33,052 nt of DNA from Pseudarthrobacter oxydans. GTDB lineage: Bacteria; Actinomycetota; Actinomycetes; Actinomycetales; Micrococcaceae. Each line of letters begins with the position of its first letter. The stretch's first letter is position 1. This document shows, piece by piece, positions 22,012-31,269 of the stretch. The notes beneath the pieces are model-generated. The model saw nothing but the letters and a program-made list of their open reading frames with translations. It made no database searches and had not been told where the DNA came from. The stretch lies in contig NZ_JABTYH010000043.1 in assembly GCF_013314975.1 (NCBI RefSeq), forward strand, positions 1 to 33,052, given 5' to 3'. The position numbers and the translations under genes were made by a program.

Positions 22012-22986
22012 CTAGCCCCTAACAGAAAGCGTGTTTTCACGGAACCAAGCGACTGTGCTTCTGATGCCTTCTGGCAGACCAATCGATGACGTCCACCCCG
22101 CTTGGGTCAGCATGGAAACATCAAGAAGTTTCCTCGGTGTACCGTCAGGCTTGGTCGTGTCCCAAGTGATGTCGCCCTGGTAACCGACAGCTTCGGCAAC
22201 AAGCGAGGCCAGCTCGCGGATAGTGACATCATTTCCAGTGCCAACGTTGACCTGAGAAGGACCATCGTAGTTTTCAAGCAAGTGAAGGCAAGCCGCCGCC
22301 ATGTCGTCTACATGCAGAAATTCCCGCCTGGGAGTGCCGGAACCCCAGTTTGTGACGACCGGCATACCTTCCCGAGCGGCTTCGTCATACCGGCGAATCA
22401 AAGCCGGGAGGACATGTGAACCTTCCGGCGAAAAATTGTCACCGGGGCCGTACAAGTTAGTCGGCATCGCGGAGATCCAAGGGAGCCCATACTGTCGGCG
22501 AATAGCCTGTATCTGCATGATGCCAGCAATCTTTGCTATTGCGTACGCGTCATTGGTCGGCTCCAGGTGACCGGTCAGTAGGGACTCCTCGCGAATTGGC
22601 TGCTCCGCGAACTTGGGGTAGATGCAGGACGATCCCAAGAAAAGGAGACGTTCAACGCCGAACTCCCTGGCGGCATCAAGTACGTTGACCTGAATCCTCA
22701 GGTTTTCACTGAGGAAATCTACGGGGAAAGTGTTATTCGCTAGAATTCCGCCCACCTTTGCGGCAGCTAGAACTACATAGCGGGGCTTCGTGTCAGCGAA
22801 GAATCTAAAGACCGCATCGCGGTCTTTAAGGTCCAACTCTGAGGATGTACGACCGACGAGGTCCGAGAATCCTTCCTGCTCGAGGTTCCTCCAAATAGCG
22901 GAACCGACGAGACCACGGTGCCCGGCGATGTAAAAGGTACCAGCCCTATCAAGTCTTGAGGGCTTGAAACCTAGGGAGTCCGTCAT
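22012..22986 (-). CDS. fcl: GDP-L-fucose synthase
   Basis: The product is 324 aa. It converts GDP-4-keto-6-deoxymannose to GDP-L-fucose (epimerase and NADPH reductase). Visible are the nucleotide motif GHRGLVGSAIWRNL, the family stretch AAKVGGILANNTFP, the conserved Cys in GSSCIYPKFA, the Tyr-x3-Lys pair in YAIAKIAGI, and the NLYGPGDNF and RREFLHVDDMA segments. The ATG at 22986 has GGAGG 5 nt upstream, and the TGA of gmd overlaps it by one base (TGATG). An upstream in-frame start at 23025 inside gmd is less likely. Gmd plus this enzyme make GDP-fucose from GDP-mannose. Confidence 0.95.
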   Translation of the reverse strand: MTDSLGFKPSRLDRAGTFYIAGHRGLVGSAIWRNLEQEGFSDLVGRTSSELDLKDRDAVFRFFADTKPRYVVLAAAKVGGILANNTFPVDFLSENLRIQVNVLDAAREFGVERLLFLGSSCIYPKFAEQPIREESLLTGHLEPTNDAYAIAKIAGIMQIQAIRRQYGLPWISAMPTNLYGPGDNFSPEGSHVLPALIRRYDEAAREGMPVVTNWGSGTPRREFLHVDDMAAACLHLLENYDGPSQVNVGTGNDVTIRELASLVAEAVGYQGDITWDTTKPDGTPRKLLDVSMLTQAGWTSSIGLPEGIRSTVAWFRENTLSVRG

Positions 22987-24014
22987 CAGTTCCTCCAGCT
23001 TGCAAGATCTACGCTGTCGATCCAATTGTTTCCTGCGTGCTTGAGCGCCTCTATGTCGGCATCAACCATGATGCGGGCCAACTCTGGCGTGTGCACGGTG
23101 GCCTTCCAACCAAGTTTTTCCTGTGCCTTTGATGCGTCGCCAACTAAAGCATCCACTTCGGTGGGGCGAAGGTAACGCTCATCGAAGCGCACATGATCTT
23201 CCCAGTTCAGGCCAGCGTGCTCGAAAGCGATTTGAAGGAAGTCCCGAACGGTGTAGTTGCCTCCGGTTGCGAGGACAAAGTCCTCCGGTTCATCCGCCTG
23301 CAGCATGCGCCACATGCCTTCAACGTACTCAGCCGCATACCCCCAGTCACGAACGGCGTCAAGGTTGCCCATGTACAGCAAATCCTGTTTACCAGCCTTG
23401 ATAGCTGCAACAGCGCGGGTAATCTTGCGAGTAACGAAGGTCTCCCCTCGACGAGGAGACTCATGATTGAAGAGGATTCCGTTTACCGCGAACATCCCGT
23501 AAGCCTCACGGTAGTTCTTGGTGATCCAGTAGCTGTAAACCTTGGCTGCACCGTAGGGGGACCTGGGGTAGAACGGTGTTTCCTCGTTTTGGGGCGGAGG
23601 TGTAGCTCCAAACATTTCCGAGGAGGACGCTTGGTAGAAGCGTGTTTTAATCCCCGACATACGAACAGCCTCGAGAAGGCGGATGGTTCCAACACCAGTC
23701 GTATCTGCCGTGTGCTCTGGTTCATCGAATGACACGCGAACGTGGGACTGAGCAGCTAGGTTATAGACCTCGTCCGGCCTGATGTCGGCGAGCAAGGTCA
23801 CCATACGGGCCCCGTCACTCAGGTCTCCATAGTGAAGGAAAAGCTTGGCCTGAGGATCGTGAGGGTCAACATAGAGATGATCCACGCGCGCAGTGTTAAA
23901 GGTGGATGCGCGACGGATGAGACCGTGAACTTCGTAGCCCTTCGAGAGCAGCAGCTCTGCCAAATAGGAGCCATCTTGTCCAGTTATACCTGTTATTAGT
24001 GCACGTTTGGTCAC
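22986..24014 (-). CDS. gmd: GDP-mannose 4,6-dehydratase
   Basis: The product is 342 aa, a full-length short-chain dehydrogenase-type enzyme. It has ALITGITGQDGSYLAELLL at the N-terminus, NLAAQSHVRVSFDEPEHTAD, the catalytic Ser/Thr region QASSSEMFG, the Y-x3-K pair in YGAAKVYSYW and the Gmd-specific NHESPRRGETFVTRKI. It forms GDP-4-keto-6-deoxymannose, used by the next gene. The start is GTG at 24014 with a GGGGG tract 4 nt upstream. It overlaps fcl by one base. Confidence 0.96.
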   Translation of the reverse strand: MTKRALITGITGQDGSYLAELLLSKGYEVHGLIRRASTFNTARVDHLYVDPHDPQAKLFLHYGDLSDGARMVTLLADIRPDEVYNLAAQSHVRVSFDEPEHTADTTGVGTIRLLEAVRMSGIKTRFYQASSSEMFGATPPPQNEETPFYPRSPYGAAKVYSYWITKNYREAYGMFAVNGILFNHESPRRGETFVTRKITRAVAAIKAGKQDLLYMGNLDAVRDWGYAAEYVEGMWRMLQADEPEDFVLATGGNYTVRDFLQIAFEHAGLNWEDHVRFDERYLRPTEVDALVGDASKAQEKLGWKATVHTPELARIMVDADIEALKHAGNNWIDSVDLASWRN

Positions 24015-24059
24015 GGTACCCCCATAAGTAGTTACTAAAGCAAAAAAGCGTCGCCCAGC

Positions 24060-25322
24060 CTATCGGCCGCGCGACGTCGCCAGATTCTTGATGAACTCAT
24101 CATAGTGCGCGACAGCGGCTGCTTCTGACAATATTTCGTGCCTGAAACGCAAGGCGTTCTCGGCCATTTTGGCACCAATGGACGGCTGCCCCGCGAGTTC
24201 CTCGGCCGCTAACACCAAAGCAAGTGGATCGTCCGCATCAACGCGTACGCCACCCCCCGAGTTTTCGATTTCATAAGCTGTGACGCTGTCTTCGTCGGTA
24301 GCTGCGATCACAGGGACGCCAGCGTTGAAGTACGAGGTCAGTTTGCTGGGCACTGCCATGTCCTTAACCCCTGGGAGCTCGTTAACTAGGAGTATGTCCG
24401 CGGCTACGAGGGCGCGCTGAAAATCCTTGTTCGGAAGCGAGTCCACGAAGGTGACACGGGCTATACCTTCGGCCTGCGTCTCAAGTTGCTTTCGTTGGTT
24501 GCCGTCCCCCATCAAAACGAACCGCACAGCGCTCTGTCGCTCATCTGCTATGCGGGCTGCTCTGATTACATTTTCGAGCCCCTGCTTCTTGCCCATATTC
24601 CCAGCGTGAAGAACCACCACATCGTCAGGCGTCCAGCCCAGCGTGGTTCGTAAATCCGATATACCGGAAGTCGGAGAAGCAGGGAGATGCGTCCAGTTTC
24701 GAATTACTTCAACCCGGCGCTCGGGAACTCGCAATGCCATAACCATGTGCCGTTTGAAGCGCTCGTGGATGGCCGCGACGCCATCCGCGGAACGGAGAAT
24801 TTTAGATTCCATTGCGGAAGCGAAGCGTCCAAGCCTTCCTCCGCCCGTGCCCGTCTCAATGACTCCCCGGCTATACAAATCCTGGATCCAAATGCCGATA
24901 GCCGGCCTGTGGGGCCGAAGGTGAATTCGCAACATGGCCAGAGCACAAGATAACAACGCTGGGCTAACGACAAGAACGACATCTGGTTTATGCCATCTGG
25001 CGAACATGAGTCGTATCCCGAAGCTCAGCTCCATGTGCATCCGCCCGATGGCCGTTGGATTCCGGGGGATGTGATGCCTGAGGCGTTTGACCGAGACACC
25101 GTTTATGACCTCACTGGAAGCCCATCCAGTGTATCCATTCTTAAGATCCCATTCGGGATAATGGGGATATCCAGTGATCACATGGACAGTGTGACCCGCT
25201 GCGCTGAGTCCCTCTGCAAGACTGGTTGTGTATGGAGCATTTCCCGAAGGCTCGGGAGAATAATTTAAACCAAGAATAGTTATGCGCAAGTGCTTGCTAG
25301 CACTAGAATCTGGCTGCTTCAT
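24060..25322 (-). CDS. WcaI-like glycosyltransferase (GT4 family)
   Basis: The product is about 420 aa, a GT-B glycosyltransferase. The N-terminal acceptor domain starts RITILGLNYSPEPSGNAPYT with the WcaI-like VITGYPHYPEW. The C-terminal donor domain has HAGNMGKKQGLENVIRAA and the conserved region VKDMAVPSKLTSYFNAGVPV. WcaI-type enzymes add fucose or another sugar in colanic-acid-like pathways, and the adjacent gmd-fcl pair makes a fucosyl donor plausible, but donor specificity is inferred. I chose the ATG at 25322 because AGGAGG lies 6 nt upstream; that site is inside the end of the acyltransferase gene, whose stop is two bases away. Confidence 0.88.
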   Translation of the reverse strand: MKQPDSSASKHLRITILGLNYSPEPSGNAPYTTSLAEGLSAAGHTVHVITGYPHYPEWDLKNGYTGWASSEVINGVSVKRLRHHIPRNPTAIGRMHMELSFGIRLMFARWHKPDVVLVVSPALLSCALAMLRIHLRPHRPAIGIWIQDLYSRGVIETGTGGGRLGRFASAMESKILRSADGVAAIHERFKRHMVMALRVPERRVEVIRNWTHLPASPTSGISDLRTTLGWTPDDVVVLHAGNMGKKQGLENVIRAARIADERQSAVRFVLMGDGNQRKQLETQAEGIARVTFVDSLPNKDFQRALVAADILLVNELPGVKDMAVPSKLTSYFNAGVPVIAATDEDSVTAYEIENSGGGVRVDADDPLALVLAAEELAGQPSIGAKMAENALRFRHEILSEAAAVAHYDEFIKNLATSRGR

Positions 25323-25324
25323 TT

Positions 25325-25897
25325 TTATCCTCCTAGATGGCTGAGACCATCCAGACCTTCTGAATGTTTTCGGCAATCGGCCTCGTTGTTGAATCGTCCG
25401 GAGATCCGGAGAGCCGGAGAACCTACGGCTATGGAGTATGGCGGTATGTCTTTGGCCACGACAGAGCCGGCACCTATAACGCTGCCTTCACCAATAGTGA
25501 CGCCCCCCAACACGACGACGCCCGCTCCGATCCAGACATCGCGTCCTATCGAAACTCGGTCTTCCATACGAGCATCACGATCGCCCACCCATGTCCCCTT
25601 TACTATGGGGGTCCCCACGGAGGATATATCGTGATCTTGACGACCCACGATCTGCACGTTCCTGGCAATAAGAACAAAATCCCCAATGTTGCCGTCGACC
25701 TCAATCACAGACCCAGGACCTACTGAAACGTTGCTTCCGAGCTCTAGGCCATGAAGCGAATTGATGCGGCTTCCATATCCAGCACGGAAATTTTGTCCTA
25801 CTCTGACATTGCGCCCAAGCGCAAGTTGATTTAGAACTGCCCTAACTGCCCTTTGAAGGGGACCAGGTATGCGCGACCTATTTTTATTATCTTTCAT
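25325..25897 (-). CDS. Hexapeptide-repeat acyltransferase
   Basis: The product is 190 aa with a left-handed beta-helix: repeated I/V/L-G-x4 units through about 28-165 (LGSNVSVGPGSVIEVDGNIG ... IGRDVWIGAGVVVLGGVTIG ... GSVIGAGSVVAKDIPPYSIA). The C-terminal IPPYSIAVGSPA is the usual ending of WcaF/NodL-type O-acetyltransferases. His94 (GRQDHDISSVGTP region) is a likely catalytic or active-site histidine. It probably acetylates a sugar of the repeat unit from acetyl-CoA. Its start overlaps the stop of the upstream glycosyltransferase by 4 bp (ATGA). Confidence 0.88.
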   Translation of the reverse strand: MKDNKNRSRIPGPLQRAVRAVLNQLALGRNVRVGQNFRAGYGSRINSLHGLELGSNVSVGPGSVIEVDGNIGDFVLIARNVQIVGRQDHDISSVGTPIVKGTWVGDRDARMEDRVSIGRDVWIGAGVVVLGGVTIGEGSVIGAGSVVAKDIPPYSIAVGSPALRISGRFNNEADCRKHSEGLDGLSHLGG

Positions 25898-27030
25898 GAG
25901 CGTGGCCAGCCTGTGTCATCCAAATCTTGCGGTGTGCCAGCTAAGCTGTCCAGAAGCCCCATTGCCATGGACTCAGCGGAATAGTTCGCCTGAATAGGGC
26001 GCGCCAGTTCTTTAGCGCTGGGAAATTCGACTTCTTTTAAATAAACCTTTTGGAGTAACGCGCCCAAGGACGACGGATCGTCCTCTGTGAATCTTAGAAC
26101 CCCTCCGAATCTTTCCAGTTCTACTTCTGGCGCATGGGGTTCGTTGTCGGCAATAAGCATAGGAACCCCAAAGCCGAGGCTTTGCGTCAAGCTGAGGCCT
26201 ACATATCCGGGCGACACGGAACATAGGGCATCGGCATAAACACGTTCGAGTTTCTCAGTTTCAGTTATGGGGCCAAGAAAACTTATGCGATCTCCACATC
26301 CGAGGTCATTCGCAAGTGTTTTGAGAGATGCGAGGTCGGAGCCTTGGCCAACGATCTTCAGCCTTGCTGTATCAATATTGCGGGCAGCGAGAGCGAAGCC
26401 TTGGATCAAGAGGTCCACTTTCTTTTCTGGTACTAAGCGTCCGACGTAAATGACCGATGATGGGGCGCTCTTAGAGATACACGGACCCAGCACATCGCGT
26501 GAATAAAGCGCGTTTGGCGCAACCCACACGGGTTGCTCGGGAAGATCCTGTCGGGCGGGGACGACGCTATCGAAGCCGTAGAGCACGGTGCCGTTCGCAA
26601 GGCTGCGCATAAAACGTCTAAGGCGAGCGGTCCAGCTGCCTGCCCCCGCACGGGGAAACAAATGCCCCCACACTAGCGTACGGCGTCCTAGCACCTTCCG
26701 GATAGCGAGCATTGCCCAGGCAGAGGCGCAGCGCGGATTAAGATCGACCATCAATGACTCAGCCCGAATGGCGTCTGCCCAGTGGTCTCGCAGGACGATA
26801 ACTCGGTCGAAGAGAAAGAAAGCCTTCAAGGGACGGTAGAGGTCGGGGCTGATACCTGTTGTTACAGAGGCGGTTAATTGCCTTGGACCGGCATAAATGC
26901 AAACGCGGTCTTCAGCTTGCGTTAGCAACGACTCGATGCATTTCTGACGGTAGAAAGGAAGCACCGTGAGGTACATGACCTTGGAAGGGACGGATCGGGC
27001 GTCGCTCATACGTCTCCATTGTTTAATCAT
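25894..27030 (-). CDS. Glycosyltransferase, GT4-like
   Basis: The product is 378 aa. The donor-binding half is recognisable: SSVIYVGRLVPEKKVDLLIQ, RLKIVGQGSDLASLKTLAND, RISFLGPITETEKLERVYAD and VSPGYVGLSLTQSLGFGVPM, which fit glycosyltransferase group 1. The N-terminal half is more diverged and names no acceptor. ATG 27030 has AAGG at 8 nt; ATG 27009 has GGAG at 4 nt and is an alternative. Downstream it overlaps the acyltransferase gene. The sugar transferred is unknown. Confidence 0.82.
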   Translation of the reverse strand: MIKQWRRMSDARSVPSKVMYLTVLPFYRQKCIESLLTQAEDRVCIYAGPRQLTASVTTGISPDLYRPLKAFFLFDRVIVLRDHWADAIRAESLMVDLNPRCASAWAMLAIRKVLGRRTLVWGHLFPRAGAGSWTARLRRFMRSLANGTVLYGFDSVVPARQDLPEQPVWVAPNALYSRDVLGPCISKSAPSSVIYVGRLVPEKKVDLLIQGFALAARNIDTARLKIVGQGSDLASLKTLANDLGCGDRISFLGPITETEKLERVYADALCSVSPGYVGLSLTQSLGFGVPMLIADNEPHAPEVELERFGGVLRFTEDDPSSLGALLQKVYLKEVEFPSAKELARPIQANYSAESMAMGLLDSLAGTPQDLDDTGWPRS

Positions 27031-27080
27031 GATATTGCCTTTAAATTTGTCGAAACATTGGCCTGGATAACGTCATGTGT

Positions 27081-28139
27081 TTAGGGCCGCTGTGGACTTT
27101 CCGCGAACTCAGCTAGTACCTCATTTACTTTGCTTTGAGCTTGCAGAACAGCAGCAGAAAAATGTTCGCTAACCTGTTCAACTATGCCTTCCGGTAAGAT
27201 ATCTTGCCCGTCATCTTCGATAACCGGCAGCGACTTGAACCAAGGACTGAGAGTAGATCGTATTTTGTCGGATGATCCAATGCGGTATTCAACCGGTATC
27301 GCACCCGCCATGATGCCGAAAATCAGCCCGTGAAGTCTATTGCTGATTACCGCATGAGAGGCTGCATAGGTGGAATCTACCACTCGCTGCTGCTCAGAGT
27401 GCGTATTTTCACCCCACAACAAGGCTCGAAGGGCGAATTCTTGAGCCAATTTCTGATGCTGGAAGTCGTCCCGTTTAACTTGGCTGACTAAAACTACCTC
27501 AAAGCCAGAAGCAGTCAACTTTTGGACAACCCGGCGAAAAGTGTCCTTATTAATTGGAGTGTCGCTTCTAAAGGAACATGAAACAAGGCCGCGTGGATTG
27601 GTTCTGGGAATAATCTGCCGGCCAAATGCCAGGTCGGGCGCGGAACGTAAGTCAAGCCCGATAACGGACCCGGACACGGAGTCCCTGACAACGTAGAGTT
27701 TCGATGAGGAGACCAATTTACGTTCTAAATACCGCGCCATTCGTCCAGGACCGCGAAGCGCCCTCCCTGCGGTCTGAACGCCACCGCCGGTGGAACGGAT
27801 GAGCGCGATGTTAGCCAGCATAAGGGCTGTCTTAGCCAAGCAGGCAAAACTATCGGAAAGCAGGTGTGGACCGGGGGCGTATACAAGGTCTGCTTTTCCC
27901 TTAATCGCGGCTTTCAGAAGATGCATTTGAAAACGTATAGGGCTTGATATTAATTCCACCTTTTCGGAAAAATCAAACAAATCCACATAGGACTTAGGCA
28001 TTCTGCCGGTAAGAAGCGTTAACGGCACCTCGCTAAGCTCAAGACTTCGGAAGAAAACGCTTCTTATCGCTATATCTCCAAGATTGTCGTGCTGAGCAGA
28101 AATGCTCCCAAAGATTCTTCTTTTCGTCATGAGAATCAC
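27081..28139 (-). CDS. Polysaccharide pyruvyl transferase family protein
   Basis: The product is 352 aa. Family marks are the N-terminal SAQHDNLGDIAIRSVFFRSL, the central ALIRSTGGGVQTAGRALRGP and VVRDSVSGSVI, and the C-terminal ISNRLHGLIFGIMAGAIPVE. Proteins of this family transfer pyruvate from phosphoenolpyruvate to form ketals on sugars (CsaB, WcaK type), adding negative charge to the polymer. The GTG at 28139 overlaps the flippase stop (GTGA), while ATG 28130 would give a protein three residues shorter; neither has a strong ribosome-binding site. Some family members act otherwise, so pyruvylation is inferred. Confidence 0.85.
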   Translation of the reverse strand: MILMTKRRIFGSISAQHDNLGDIAIRSVFFRSLELSEVPLTLLTGRMPKSYVDLFDFSEKVELISSPIRFQMHLLKAAIKGKADLVYAPGPHLLSDSFACLAKTALMLANIALIRSTGGGVQTAGRALRGPGRMARYLERKLVSSSKLYVVRDSVSGSVIGLDLRSAPDLAFGRQIIPRTNPRGLVSCSFRSDTPINKDTFRRVVQKLTASGFEVVLVSQVKRDDFQHQKLAQEFALRALLWGENTHSEQQRVVDSTYAASHAVISNRLHGLIFGIMAGAIPVEYRIGSSDKIRSTLSPWFKSLPVIEDDGQDILPEGIVEQVSEHFSAAVLQAQSKVNEVLAEFAESPQRP

Positions 28140-29380
28140 ATTCTAGTGAATTGAGCGGACCGCCGGGGGGCTGCAGCCTCCCGTGTGTAGGAAATGAGTC
28201 GTGTAGCAAGAATAATTACTTGAACTACGAAAGATACAGTGAGTGCCAGTGCTGCCCCGACCGCACCGGCAGCAAGTCCACCAAGAAACACAAAGAGCAG
28301 ACAAATGATGGTCGTCGCCACGGCGGTCTTTGCAACGAAAAGCTGAAGTCCAACGCCTTGGAGCATTGAAGTGAAAAGAGAAGCTACGCCCGCGAAGACT
28401 AGACCTGCGAGAACAATCTGCAATGGAAAGATTGCTCCTCTATATATCTCGCCCAGAAAGAGGTCAACCGCTGCGGGGACGATGACAATGAGGCCTCCGT
28501 AGAGAGCAGAGGAGCAGACCGCGAAGATCCCCACCAAGCGCAGTAGCCTCTGCAATTCCCTCGGGCCTTTTGCGCTGCTTGCGGGAAGTAGGACAGCCGC
28601 CATGGACGTAGAAAGTATGCGAAGCGGCCCTGTGGCGCGGCTGGTAGCAGCATAGAATCCAGCCTGGCCTGCGCCAGCCACCATCGAGACAATCAACGAG
28701 TCAAGATTACGGGCTTGAACGCCGAGTGAATTTAGCCAATACGGCCATGATTTGCCGATAATGGTCTTAATTGGGGTGCGAGGCAGAGAAGTTTCAATTC
28801 GCGCAGTAACAAACAGTCGAACAACCACATATGAAATCAGTGAAGTCAAAGCCATACTGGTTGAGAATGATAAAGCAGCATCGAATCCGGCGGAAACTCC
28901 AATTATGTATAGTAGGGCCGTCGCAGCGCGTCTGATAAGAAGGTTCTGCGTGTTGAACTTTGCATCACCGTCAGCCAAAGGGACTGAAAGCCAGACATCT
29001 GCCTGCCGCTCCGCGGCAGCCCAGACGGCCAGTGGAAGTAGTAAGTAAAAAAACGGGTCAAGAAGGACGGCCAGAGCGAGCAACGGCAACGCTGCCAAGA
29101 CCAGTAAGGCCATGCCGAGACGATCAGTTAGGCAAAGCGCAGAATATATTAGCGGACTGCAGGTGTTAGCGGACCTTTCCTTTACTACTAGGGTGGCGAT
29201 TCCCAGATCCAAGCTGGCCTGGAATACGATTGCGGTCCCGAAAGCAGCGGAGAATGTTCCGAATCCGTCGGGCCCTAGGTCACGAGCCAGAAGCAGCAGC
29301 GTCACGGCTTGAATCAAGGCACCCGCGAGACGTCCCGCGGATACCCACGCGAATTGAGAAGCTAATCTATTTCTGCCCAA
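28136..29380 (-). CDS. Wzx-type polysaccharide flippase
   Basis: The product is 414 aa with about twelve membrane helices and the N-terminal pattern of the oligosaccharide flippase family (NRLASQFAWVSAGRLAGALI, then LLARDLGPDGFGTFSAAFGT). It moves the undecaprenyl-linked repeat unit across the membrane. A further family stretch is AGAGQAGFYAATSRATGPLR in the middle. It lies 93 bp after the Wzc-like gene and overlaps the pyruvyl transferase gene. The matching Wzy polymerase was not recognised in the window. Confidence 0.88.
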   Translation of the reverse strand: MGRNRLASQFAWVSAGRLAGALIQAVTLLLLARDLGPDGFGTFSAAFGTAIVFQASLDLGIATLVVKERSANTCSPLIYSALCLTDRLGMALLVLAALPLLALAVLLDPFFYLLLPLAVWAAAERQADVWLSVPLADGDAKFNTQNLLIRRAATALLYIIGVSAGFDAALSFSTSMALTSLISYVVVRLFVTARIETSLPRTPIKTIIGKSWPYWLNSLGVQARNLDSLIVSMVAGAGQAGFYAATSRATGPLRILSTSMAAVLLPASSAKGPRELQRLLRLVGIFAVCSSALYGGLIVIVPAAVDLFLGEIYRGAIFPLQIVLAGLVFAGVASLFTSMLQGVGLQLFVAKTAVATTIICLLFVFLGGLAAGAVGAALALTVSFVVQVIILATRLISYTREAAAPRRSAQFTRM

Positions 29381-29473
29381 CTGGCTTTCTCCTCGACTTA
29401 GTCAAACCGCACGGGTTATTGACGACGCTCAGCTCTAATAACCGGCTGGTTTCCGCTCTACTCGGAAGCCCTA

Positions 29474-31015
29474 TCAGTTGTGCCTAGCCGAAGCACGCGT
29501 GGGAGCCTCGGAACGAGGAGATACAGGGAAGATGCCGGGAGCCCGTTCCGCCTCGTGCGGTGGGCGCGAGGTCAAGGAGCTGTCCGGCTCCGCCGACACT
29601 CGTTCTGAATCGAATGCGGGGCTCTCGTAGCTGTAATAGCTGTATGAATACGCGTCTGCCCCCTTTGTAGGAATACGGTTTAGTACAAGGCCGAGGAGTT
29701 GCGCGCCGACTAAATCAAGGGCGCTCAACGATTTCTCAAGTTCTGGGCGACTTGTTTTTTGTGAACCGACAACCACCACGACGCCACCAACATTTTGAGA
29801 CAGGACTGCTGCATCTGTGACTGGCAAGAGGGGCGGTGCGTCCAAAATGACAAAGTCGAAGGCATCCTCAAGGCGTGAAAGTATCATCTTCATCTCTTCC
29901 GAACCCAATAGTTCACTCGGATTGGGCGGAATAGCGCCGGAAGTAAGGACAAAGAAGCTGTCATCGCCCCAGGGCTGCAACAGGTCATCGAGGTCCGCTT
30001 CGCCTATTAGTGCTGTAGTCAGCCCCGCGTGCCTATCCAGCCCGAGATAGGTATCCACCATAGGTCTACGAAGATCGGCATCGACTAGGCAAACGCTCTG
30101 TCCTGACTGTGCAACAGCCAAGGCGAGGTTAGTCGCTGTTGTGCTTTTACCCTCTCCCGGAATCGAAGATGTAACGAGCACACTCTTTCTCGCACCTGCG
30201 ATGCGAGTGAATTGAAGATTAGTGCGGAGCTGCCTGAACGCTTCAGCACGTGGACTCTGGATACCGGTTTGTGTCAAAAGGGGTTTCTTGGTTGCGTCTG
30301 GGTCGAAAGTAATCCTTCCCAAGAGAGGCGCGTCTGTTACCTGGCGAAGTTCCGCCTCCCCGCGGACCAGAGTGTCGAAGGCGGTTCTCAGCACAGCAAT
30401 CGCCAGACCCAGCCCAAGGCCAACGAGCAACCCAAGGGCCAAGTTTATTTTCGTATTGGGAGCAGACGGCTGAACCGGCGCGGCTGCCGGCGCAATGATC
30501 GACAGTCGTACTGGCGACGTACCGCCTGCCTTAGGCCGTTCCAGATCGTCGACGGCTCGCACGAGACTACTTCCGACTGCCTGCGCAATTGCTGCAGCTT
30601 GTGCAGGGGAAGCGTCGGAGGCTTTGATGGTGATTAGGACAGTGTCGGGGTCGCTGCTCGCCTCAATCCGGTTCGCTAGTTGGTCTGGAGAAGCACTTAG
30701 GCCTAACGCTTCAACGACAGGACTAAGGACGATGGGGCTGTTGACGGTCTTGACGTAAGACTGAACGCGAGCCTGGCTAAAAGTGTTGCCTTGTTGTAGC
30801 TCGGTCACTGTTCCAGAGCTTTGGATGGCTACAAACAACTGAGTACTCGCCGTATATGTTGGACGAATCAGGAGGGAAGCCGCTCCTCCTACAAGCAGCC
30901 CCACCAAAGCCAATGCGACGATAGTTATCCAATTGCGGCGAAAGATGCGTAGGTAATCGCGTAAGTCCAACCGGGCCCCCTGTTTCATAGCTGGGGGCTG
31001 CCGATGGCGCGCCAC
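29474..31015 (-). CDS. Wzc-like polysaccharide co-polymerase and tyrosine autokinase
   Basis: The product is 513 aa from the GTG at 31015. A Wzz domain with membrane helices (about 31-52 and about 190-210) is fused to a BY-kinase domain: Walker A in SSIPGEGKSTTATNLALAVA, Walker A' VCLVDADLRRP and Walker B DFVILDAPPL. A tyrosine cluster (Tyr456, 458, 460, 461, 463) is the expected autophosphorylation site. A 50-residue Ser/Pro-rich tail follows. It controls chain length and assembly of the polymer. ATG 30988 is an alternative start; neither start has a good ribosome-binding site, so a leaderless message is possible. It is the first gene of the minus-strand polysaccharide operon. Confidence 0.92.
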   Translation of the reverse strand: MARHRQPPAMKQGARLDLRDYLRIFRRNWITIVALALVGLLVGGAASLLIRPTYTASTQLFVAIQSSGTVTELQQGNTFSQARVQSYVKTVNSPIVLSPVVEALGLSASPDQLANRIEASSDPDTVLITIKASDASPAQAAAIAQAVGSSLVRAVDDLERPKAGGTSPVRLSIIAPAAAPVQPSAPNTKINLALGLLVGLGLGLAIAVLRTAFDTLVRGEAELRQVTDAPLLGRITFDPDATKKPLLTQTGIQSPRAEAFRQLRTNLQFTRIAGARKSVLVTSSIPGEGKSTTATNLALAVAQSGQSVCLVDADLRRPMVDTYLGLDRHAGLTTALIGEADLDDLLQPWGDDSFFVLTSGAIPPNPSELLGSEEMKMILSRLEDAFDFVILDAPPLLPVTDAAVLSQNVGGVVVVVGSQKTSRPELEKSLSALDLVGAQLLGLVLNRIPTKGADAYSYSYYSYESPAFDSERVSAEPDSSLTSRPPHEAERAPGIFPVSPRSEAPTRASARHN

Positions 31016-31269
31016 CAGAACGGCTATATTCGTGCAGACAACGTAATCATACCGGCTTATGTGACAGCCAAATCAGTGCTGTCATCTTTAGTAGAAAAGT
31101 GCTGACCATGACCTCCTCGAGGGATCTACCCGACGGTGTCAGGCATCAACCGAGGCGTGTGTAACCTCGGGTCATCCGTGGGGAATTCGGCCAAGGTGTA
31201 TCGCAGTCGACAGCGGAAGGGTGAGGGCTGATGTGTGCCTCTATGATGGCTTAGGAGACTTGAGGGGGC
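31016..31269. promoter_or_regulatory. Divergent promoter region of the polysaccharide locus
   Basis: This 254-bp space separates the Wzc-like gene (minus) from the 78-aa membrane protein gene (plus) and must hold both promoters. A 6-bp inverted repeat, CCGAGG (31150-31155) and CCTCGG (31165-31170), lies near its middle. TATAGC (minus strand, 31023-31028) sits about 8 nt before the Wzc-like GTG and could be a -10 element of a leaderless message. No convincing -35 elements were found. Confidence 0.35.
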
